DNA of 64,000 nt. Origin: Bacteroidales bacterium. GTDB taxonomy: Bacteria; Bacteroidota; Bacteroidia; Bacteroidales; P3. The notes beneath the pieces are model-generated. The model made no database searches. It saw only the letters and a program-made list of their open reading frames with translations, and was not told where the DNA came from. Position 1 is the first letter of the stretch, and each line of letters begins with the position of its first letter. The position numbers and the translations under genes are program-made. The stretch lies in contig JAFXAA010000007.1 of the NCBI GenBank assembly GCA_017522105.1, positions 21,168-85,167 of the forward strand, written 5' to 3'. Below, piece after piece: positions 58,818 through 64,000 of this stretch.

Positions 58818-61298
58818 TTAGCCGCGGGTCTTAGCGCCCAGCTGGGTCTCGAGGGTCTTCTGGATCTTGGCCATGGTGGTCTCAATCTGTTTGTCGTTAA
58901 GGGTCTTGTCCTTGTCCTGCAGGATGAAGCTGACGGCGTAGGACTTGAAGCCGTCGGCGATGCCCTTGCCCTCGTAGACGTCGAAGAGGCTGACGCGCTT
59001 GAGGAGTTTCTTCTCGCACTGCATGGCGGCCTGCTCGATGGCGGCGAAGGTGACATCCTTCTTCAGGATGAAGGCCAGGTCGCGGCGCACCTCGGGGAAC
59101 TTGGCCACCTCCTGATAGAGCACCTCCTTGGTCGGATAGCCCTTGAGGAGGAGCGTCCAGTTGAGGTCGGCGTAGTAGACGGGCTGCTTGATATCCATCC
59201 GCTTCAGCGTCTCGCGGCCGATGCGGCCGATGGTGCCCAGCAGCTTCTTGCTGTCCTTCTGCACGATGTCGAGGCCTTCGGCGAAGAATTTGTACTGCGT
59301 CGGAACCATCTCCACCCTGCCCATGTTGACGCGCATACGGTGCAAAATGTCCATGACGTAGGCTTTGAGGTAGAAGAAGTCGGCCTCGGCGGGCTTCATC
59401 TTCCAGCTCTCGGGCGTCATGTTGCCGGTGAGGAAGATGCTGACATGCTCGGTCTCGTTGAAGCGCTTGGTGACGGGCAGCTCCTGGTTGGCGGCCTCGT
59501 CGGTCTTCACGTAGCTGCGGCCGAACTCGTAGAGCTTCTGGTCGTGGATCTTATAATTAATGTTACGCGCGATGCACTCCAGGCCGCTGTAGAGCAGCGT
59601 CTGGCGCATGACGTTGAGTTCCTTCGACAGGGGGTTGATGATGGGGATGCAGCGGTCGGCCGGGAAGTCGGGGTTTTCCTCGTAGTATTCGCTCTTGGTG
59701 AGCGAGTTGTTCATTATCTCGCTGAAGCCGTTGTCGGTGAGGTAGTCGCTCACGGCGTTCTTCAGCTTGCGCGGGTCAGGCTTCTTGCCGTAGCTCAGGC
59801 AGCTGTTGACCGTGGTGCCGATGTGGATATTGTTGTAGCCGTAGATGCGCATGATTTCCTCAACGATGTCGCACTCGCGGTAGACGTCGGCCTTGCAGGT
59901 GGGCACACGGAGGGTCATGCCCTCGGCGTCCTCGCGCACAATCTCGATGTCGAGCGAAGTGAGGGCCGTACGCACGGCCTCCATCGGGATGTCCTGTCCC
60001 ACGAGGTCGAACATGCGGCGGAAGTTCACCTCCACCGTAGGACGCTCAATCTTGTTGGGGTAGAGATCCACCATCTGGCCGCAGATGTCGCCGCCGGCCA
60101 GCTCGCGGATGAGCTTCACAGCGCGGCGCAGGGCCCACTCGGTGATGTTGGGGTCGCAGGTGCGCTCGTAGCGGTAGCTGGCGTCGGTCTTCAGCGTGTG
60201 GCGCTGGCTGGTCTTGCGGATGCTCACGGGGTTGAAGAACGCGCTCTCGAGGAAGACGTTCGTGGTCTCCATGCTCACGCCGCTCTTCTGTCCGCCGAAG
60301 ACACCGGCGATGCACATACCCTCGTTCTCGTCGCATATCATCAGGTCGCGGGCGTCGAGCGTGCGCTCCACGCCGTCGAGGGTGACGAACTTGGTGCCCT
60401 GCGGCAGGCGCTTCACGACGACGTGGCCGCCGCCGATCTTGTCGGCGTCAAAGGCGTGCAGCGGCTGGCCCACCTCCATCATGACGAAGTTGGTGACGTC
60501 GACGATATTGTTGATGGGACGCAGACCCACGGTGCGCAGACGGTTCTGCAGCCACTCGGGGCTCTCCCCTACCTTCACATTGCGCAGCGTGATGCCCGTG
60601 TAGCGCGGGCAGAGCTCCGGCTCATCCACGGTGACCTTGATGGCCTCCGGGCTATCCGGAAGTTCTGGAAATTCCGGAGCCTCCGGCCACTTTATGCTAA
60701 GTTGCTTCCCTTCGCGGGTATTGCGGACAGCCACCACGTCGCGGGCCACGCCGATGTGCGAGATGGCGTCCATGCGGTTGGCCGTGATGGCCACCTCCAG
60801 CAGGCAGTCGTCCTTCACGTGGAAGTACTCCTTGGCGGGCATTCCCACGGGGGCGTCGTCGGGCAGCACCATGATGCCGGCATGGTCGGTGCCCAGCTGC
60901 AGCTCGTCGGCAGCGCAGAGCATACCCTCGCTGACGGCACCGCGCAGCTTGCCTTTCTTAATCTCGTAGTACTCGGTGTCCGAGGTGTAGATCTTTGTGC
61001 CAATCTGGGCGCACACCACCTTCTGGCCAGCGGCTACGTTGGGGGCGCCGCAGACGATGTTCAGCGGACGCTCGTCGCCCACGTCGACGGTGGTCAGGTG
61101 CAGGTGGTCGCTGTCGGGGTGCGGCTCGCAGGTCAGCACCTGCGCTATCACCACATGCTCCAGACCGCCCTTGATGGTCTCCACCTTCTCCATGCTGTCC
61201 ACCTCCAGACCGGAGAAAGTCAGCAGGTCGTCCAACTGCTCGGGCGTCATGTCGCCCAAATCCACATACTCTTTAAGCCAATCGAAAGAAATATTCAT
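58818..61298 (-). CDS. pheT: Phenylalanine--tRNA ligase beta subunit
   Basis: The 826-residue protein has the tRNA-binding OB domain (about 42-155; 'VVIAQVLTCEPHPDSDHLHL'), the B3/B4 editing domain, B5 and the catalytic-like domain, and the C-terminal anticodon-binding domain ('RREVRRDLAFILKKDVTF'-like, seen as FPEVRRDLAFILKKDV). It forms the alpha2-beta2 enzyme with PheS, not encoded here. Residues around 205-222 ('WPEAPEFPELPDSPEAIK') are encoded by TCCGGAA palindromic words and look inserted. A promoter with consensus boxes is just upstream. Confidence 0.96.
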   Translation of the reverse strand: MNISFDWLKEYVDLGDMTPEQLDDLLTFSGLEVDSMEKVETIKGGLEHVVIAQVLTCEPHPDSDHLHLTTVDVGDERPLNIVCGAPNVAAGQKVVCAQIGTKIYTSDTEYYEIKKGKLRGAVSEGMLCAADELQLGTDHAGIMVLPDDAPVGMPAKEYFHVKDDCLLEVAITANRMDAISHIGVARDVVAVRNTREGKQLSIKWPEAPEFPELPDSPEAIKVTVDEPELCPRYTGITLRNVKVGESPEWLQNRLRTVGLRPINNIVDVTNFVMMEVGQPLHAFDADKIGGGHVVVKRLPQGTKFVTLDGVERTLDARDLMICDENEGMCIAGVFGGQKSGVSMETTNVFLESAFFNPVSIRKTSQRHTLKTDASYRYERTCDPNITEWALRRAVKLIRELAGGDICGQMVDLYPNKIERPTVEVNFRRMFDLVGQDIPMEAVRTALTSLDIEIVREDAEGMTLRVPTCKADVYRECDIVEEIMRIYGYNNIHIGTTVNSCLSYGKKPDPRKLKNAVSDYLTDNGFSEIMNNSLTKSEYYEENPDFPADRCIPIINPLSKELNVMRQTLLYSGLECIARNINYKIHDQKLYEFGRSYVKTDEAANQELPVTKRFNETEHVSIFLTGNMTPESWKMKPAEADFFYLKAYVMDILHRMRVNMGRVEMVPTQYKFFAEGLDIVQKDSKKLLGTIGRIGRETLKRMDIKQPVYYADLNWTLLLKGYPTKEVLYQEVAKFPEVRRDLAFILKKDVTFAAIEQAAMQCEKKLLKRVSLFDVYEGKGIADGFKSYAVSFILQDKDKTLNDKQIETTMAKIQKTLETQLGAKTRG
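60640..60690. repeat. TCCGGAA palindromic word repeat inside pheT
   Basis: GGCCTCCGGGCTATCCGGAA is followed by GTTCTGGAAATTCCGGAG and CCTCCGGCC. TCCGGAA (60655-60661) pairs with TTCCGGA (60672-60678). The frame stays open and yields Pro/Glu repeats. Confidence 0.75.
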
Positions 61299-61346
61299 AT
61301 ATGTATCAGTTTATTATCAATAATATATTGTTTTTGTATTCAAACT

Positions 61347-61377
61347 GCAAAGATACAACTTTTTCTGTAACCAGCAA
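61347..61377 (-). promoter_or_regulatory. Promoter of pheT
   Basis: On the minus strand TTTG (61377-61374), 19 nt, TATCTTTG (61354-61347). Confidence 0.8.
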
Positions 61378-61384
61378 AGATAAA

Positions 61385-62578
61385 TCACAATAGGTTTTCC
61401 AAATCACCGTTGAAGAACACCTCCAAAGGCATAGCAGGACCTCCCACAACAAGGGAATGTGTCGGATGAAAGCGTTCTCTGAAGGTAGCCAGGCCACTAT
61501 TCATCTGGCGGTTACCGCTCTTCACTTCGATAGCCACTGTCTTGTCTCCACGAGTAATCACAAAGTCCACTTCCTCGTTGTTCTCACGCCAATAGTACAA
61601 TTGGTATTCCAGTTCATCTGCCTTGTCGAGCAGGTGACATCCCACTGCCGACTCCACCCATCTCCCCCATAATTGCGGATTGGTGTATGCTTTCTCAAAT
61701 GTCATACCATCACTCATCACCGTCAACAATGCATTGTTGTACACCTGCAATTTGGGAATAGACTTGTATTTACGCGACATGCCAACCGTATATTTTTGCA
61801 ACCCTGTGAGCAGTTTGCTTTCACCAAGCACCTCCATATAACTCGCCAGTGTAGTTGCATTTCCGGCATCCTGAAGCATACCCAACATCTTGTTATACGC
61901 AAGCAACTCTCCCGAATAGCCACAACCCAGCCTAAACAGTTGGTGCATCAACGCAGGTTTATAGATATAAGTTGTCTGTAACACATCTTTCTCGATGGCC
62001 GGTGCCACAATGGCTTCTCGCATATACCTCCGCCAACGGCTCTCGTTGGGCAGGTAGCCAGCACTCCCAGGATAACCACCGAAATAGACATACTGGTTGA
62101 TGTCCCAGCCAAAAGCATCTTGCATCTCCTTAAACGACCAATGTCCCATCGGTATCAACTCGAAGCGTCCTGCCAATGACTCTGTCAGACCTTTTTTCAG
62201 CAGCAGCCTTGATGAGCCAAGCAAGATCACTTTCAAATTCACATCGTTAAAGGTATCCGCATCCCATTCTTTCTTTACTTGCTCGCTCCAGTTGTCAATC
62301 TTATGCACCTCGTCGATAGCGAGTAGAAACTCTTTGCTACCAGAGAACCGCATACTCGACCGAGCTTCCTCCCACCGAGCGGCAATCCACTCGTTATCAT
62401 CAGGAGTGACAGCATCGGCGTTGAAGTAAAGTGACGGCATCGAGACCTTCTCTATGAGTTGCTTTACCACTGTCGTCTTTCCAATTTGACGGGGACCTGC
62501 AACCACTTGGATTGTCTTCCTCGGCTCTTGCAACCTGGAAATCAACTCGTTTATTTGTCCTCTTACTATCATAACCAT
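61385..62578 (-). CDS. AAA_14 / DUF4143 ATP-binding protein
   Basis: About 397 residues: an AAA domain with Walker A 'GPRQIGKTTVV' near 27-37, 'FLLAIDEVHKIDNW' as Walker B, and a C-terminal DUF4143 nuclease-like domain ('EVDFVITRGDKTVAIEVKSG', a PD-(D/E)xK-like pattern). Such proteins are frequent in Bacteroidota, often in many copies, and of unknown function. ATG at 62578 or 62572 is likely; a TTG farther up lies in the -7 box. AT-rich. Confidence 0.88.
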   Translation of the reverse strand: MVMIVRGQINELISRLQEPRKTIQVVAGPRQIGKTTVVKQLIEKVSMPSLYFNADAVTPDDNEWIAARWEEARSSMRFSGSKEFLLAIDEVHKIDNWSEQVKKEWDADTFNDVNLKVILLGSSRLLLKKGLTESLAGRFELIPMGHWSFKEMQDAFGWDINQYVYFGGYPGSAGYLPNESRWRRYMREAIVAPAIEKDVLQTTYIYKPALMHQLFRLGCGYSGELLAYNKMLGMLQDAGNATTLASYMEVLGESKLLTGLQKYTVGMSRKYKSIPKLQVYNNALLTVMSDGMTFEKAYTNPQLWGRWVESAVGCHLLDKADELEYQLYYWRENNEEVDFVITRGDKTVAIEVKSGNRQMNSGLATFRERFHPTHSLVVGGPAMPLEVFFNGDLENLL

Positions 62579-62593
62579 CTGTATTTCCGATTG

Positions 62594-62625
62594 CAAAGAT
62601 ACAAAAAATCTTCAATTCTATCAAA
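62594..62625 (-). promoter_or_regulatory. Promoter of the AAA_14 gene
   Basis: On the minus strand TTTG (62625-62622), 20 nt, TATCTTTG (62601-62594). The leader is very short. Confidence 0.78.
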
Positions 62626-62700
62626 AAAAATCTTCAAATCTATCAAAAAAAATCTTCAATTCTCCAACAGAAAATCTTCAAATCTTCCGAGAAGAATCTC
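62603..62700. repeat. About 22-bp A-tract repeats upstream of the AAA_14 gene
   Basis: Four to five units of the form A6-8-TCTTCAAWTCTATC, mostly 20-24 bp, overlap and extend upstream of the -33 box. The A-tracts recur about every two helical turns, as in intrinsically curved DNA. Confidence 0.8.
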
Positions 62701-62832
62701 CGATTCATATTGCAACAACCATATATTTACCACCTCCCAAAATACAACGACCTCTCGATAATCCGTCGGCGATGTTTCGGCGGTGCCCCCTTCATTCTCC
62801 CTTTTACATGACTTCTTTTGTGTCTGCTTTCT

Positions 62833-62871
62833 AAAAAAAAACGGCAACAAGGATTTCTGTTTCCTGTTGCC
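62833..62871 (-). terminator. Terminator of the 62894 gene
   Basis: GGCAACA / TGTTGCC stem around 62843-62871 with an imperfect continuation; on the minus strand nine T follow. Confidence 0.82.
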
Positions 62872-62893
62872 ATTAAATGGTCTGTTATTCGTA

Positions 62894-63406
62894 TTATTCC
62901 GTTGGTTTAGGATTCTTCAGGCAAGGGATTTTGATGTCGAACTTGCCATTGGTACCATATAGGGGAGCAAGTATTCTGACATATCCATGTTTATTTCGCA
63001 CAAAGTCCAGCAGCATCTTCACTCTCTTCTTGTTTGATAATGGTCGTATCATCGGCACCATATTCGGTTCGGCCTGTGAGGCTTGTCCCTCGGTGGCGAT
63101 GAGTTGTATCTCGTTCTTCTCAATCAACTTGTTGTTCATATCATAGTATCCTATAATTGCTGTTACGGTACGGTACTCTCCGACAAAATCGAAGATGGAC
63201 GAGCTACTAATTACACGAAAGTTCTCGCCTTCGTCAGACCATATGACAAAAGCGTTCCCCGTCTCGTCGGTGTACGTATCAGATTCATGGCCTTTCTCAC
63301 CTGTGAGTTCATCAGCTTCAGTGACAAAGTGTTTCCAGCTTTGTGCATTTGTACTGGTTGCAAACACAAAAGCAAGCAGTACAACAGATAAAATCCTTTT
63401 GAACAT
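62894..63406 (-). CDS. Exported hypothetical protein, 170 residues
   Basis: The signal peptide is MFKRILSVVLLAFVFATSTNA, followed by a soluble domain ('ETGNAFVIWSDEGENFRVIS', 'EYRTVTAIIGYYDMNNKLIE'). No family is recognised. It is AT-rich and follows the 63425 gene by 18 nt, probably in one transcript. A terminator follows. Confidence 0.75.
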   Translation of the reverse strand: MFKRILSVVLLAFVFATSTNAQSWKHFVTEADELTGEKGHESDTYTDETGNAFVIWSDEGENFRVISSSSIFDFVGEYRTVTAIIGYYDMNNKLIEKNEIQLIATEGQASQAEPNMVPMIRPLSNKKRVKMLLDFVRNKHGYVRILAPLYGTNGKFDIKIPCLKNPKPTE

Positions 63407-63424
63407 AATATTTATGGTTTTAAA

Positions 63425-63799
63425 TTAATAATTCCATTTCGAATCATACTTCTTGATATATTTGCAGAAGACTGGATATTTCACAATATAATCCCGTAGT
63501 CTTTGCTGCAACTCGCGGTCATGCTGGACTTGCGATACCCCTTTGCGCGGTTTGTACGTTTTATTGATTCCAAGCATGTGGTTTATTTCATGGATGGTGA
63601 TCCATTCCGCGGTAACTCCCATGACGGTCTCTATAACATACCTTGGACGACCACCATCCTCAAACATCATATCTGTAAAGCGGATGCCTCGCTTCTGGTA
63701 ATCTTCCGTCTCGTTTCTATCCATCAAATGAGAGGTCTTCCCTTTTGTGAACTCCGTGGGAGTCATATTCCGAAGTGTCGTCAATGTTATTCTTTTCAT
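63425..63799 (-). CDS. Hypothetical protein with HExxHxxGxxN motif
   Basis: About 124 residues starting 'MKRITLTTLRNMTPTEFTKG'. Residues 70-79 read HEINHMLGIN, which fits HExxHxxG of zinc metalloproteases of the metzincin type except that the third ligand is Asn rather than His or Asp. The rest is basic and helical. No signal peptide is visible. Whether it binds zinc is open; a chance match in a short protein is quite possible. It lies 11 nt after the histidine kinase stop. Confidence 0.65.
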   Translation of the reverse strand: MKRITLTTLRNMTPTEFTKGKTSHLMDRNETEDYQKRGIRFTDMMFEDGGRPRYVIETVMGVTAEWITIHEINHMLGINKTYKPRKGVSQVQHDRELQQRLRDYIVKYPVFCKYIKKYDSKWNY

Positions 63800-63810
63800 A
63801 GAATATAAAT

Positions 63811-64000
63811 TTAATAGTCGAATTCGCAACTAACAAGCAAAGTCTGCTTGTTGGCGTTTATGCTGTCTAAACGGATTGTTCCGCCAAGCATCGACACAAT
63901 ATTACGCATTATGGCAAGCCCAAGCCCGAAACCCTCCTTTGCGGCGGCATTTGATAGACGTTCAAACGCACCGAACGCTTGTTTCTGTTCCTCTTCTGTC
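63811..64000 (-). CDS. Sensor histidine kinase, C-terminal part (runs off window)
   Basis: The last 63 codons read 'QAFGAFERLSNAAAKEGFGL', 'GLAIMRNIVSMLGGTIRLDS' and 'INANKQTLLVSCEFDY'. 'EGFGLGLAIMRNIVSMLGG' is the G2 box and following helix of the HATPase domain. The sensor and phospho-acceptor regions lie beyond the right edge. It heads a minus-strand group with the 63425 and 62894 genes. Confidence 0.85.
   Translation of the reverse strand, partial: TEEEQKQAFGAFERLSNAAAKEGFGLGLAIMRNIVSMLGGTIRLDSINANKQTLLVSCEFDY

Noticed and set aside
62656-62850. A 64-residue minus-strand protein
   Set aside because: It runs through the A-tract repeat, has no promoter or family resemblance, and is probably chance.

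Overview
The window is about 64 kb of a Bacteroidales-type chromosome of fairly high GC. Support comes from promoters of the Bacteroidota form TTTG-N19/20-TAnnTTTG (for example 3802-3832, 25531-25562, 56834-56864, 57433-57463), near absence of Shine-Dalgarno sequences, a type IX secretion protein (PorQ), Porin_10-like and other outer-membrane barrels, a PG0541-type efflux operon, a DUF3127 protein and an ECF sigma/anti-sigma pair. No rRNA, tRNA, CRISPR array, transposase or integrase is visible.

Layout. 1-3.3 kb: end of a secreted protein gene, a deoxyhypusine-synthase-like gene and dnaB, all minus. 3.9-13.6 kb: a plus-strand run of housekeeping genes (DUF3127, 5-FCL, panD, LPG-synthase-like membrane protein, trxB, porin, rdgB, bifunctional nuclease, HAD phosphatase, NSS transporter). 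13.6-19.8 kb, minus: GIN-domain barrel, anti-sigma, ECF sigma, mntP, ATP-grasp protein, serA, serC. 20.3-25.4 kb, plus: tpiA, LolC/E-like permease, histidine kinase, glyS. 25.5-28.2 kb: an AT-rich accessory island with a structured RNA and small exported proteins, closed by a second copy of the glyS 3' end. 28.3-35.2 kb, minus: lplA, porQ, kamA, S41 protease, aguA, aguB. 35.8-43 kb, plus: yajC and a TetR-TolC-MFP-RND-PG0541 efflux operon. 43.4-50.7 kb, minus: porin, AspT-type exchanger, arcB, arcC, MATE, HtrA. 51-56.7 kb: RsmI-like methyltransferase, GNAT, DUF2156, and a tonB-sanA segment bracketed by copies of the end of a pseudouridine synthase gene. 56.9-64 kb: toxin-antitoxin pair, a 6S-like RNA, a membrane protein, pheT, an AAA/DUF4143 ATPase and a partial histidine kinase.

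Genes that work together: aguB-aguA convert agmatine to putrescine, and the deoxyhypusine-synthase-like enzyme probably uses a polyamine. arcC-arcB-exchanger-porin looks like an ATP-yielding citrulline or carbamoyl-ornithine route without arginine deiminase. serC and serA make serine. Sigma, anti-sigma and the GIN barrel look like a surface-response unit.

The most unusual material is non-coding. (1) A family of long hairpins built from exact 11-bp modules sits in the middle of four of the five head-to-head intergenic regions (3.6, 20.1, 35.4 and 50.8 kb), with a solo arm at 11.1 kb; one copy has grown a 5 x 44-bp (4 x 11) tandem array. (2) Two accessory segments lie immediately after a housekeeping gene (glyS, pseudouridine synthase) and end in a decayed copy of that gene's 3' end, sharing 24-25 bp exact repeats. 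(3) In the glyS island a nearly identical 5' leader precedes three transcription units of small exported proteins. (4) Two long, nested, promoter-driven RNAs are present. (5) Intergenic-type palindromic word repeats have entered coding sequences in frame.
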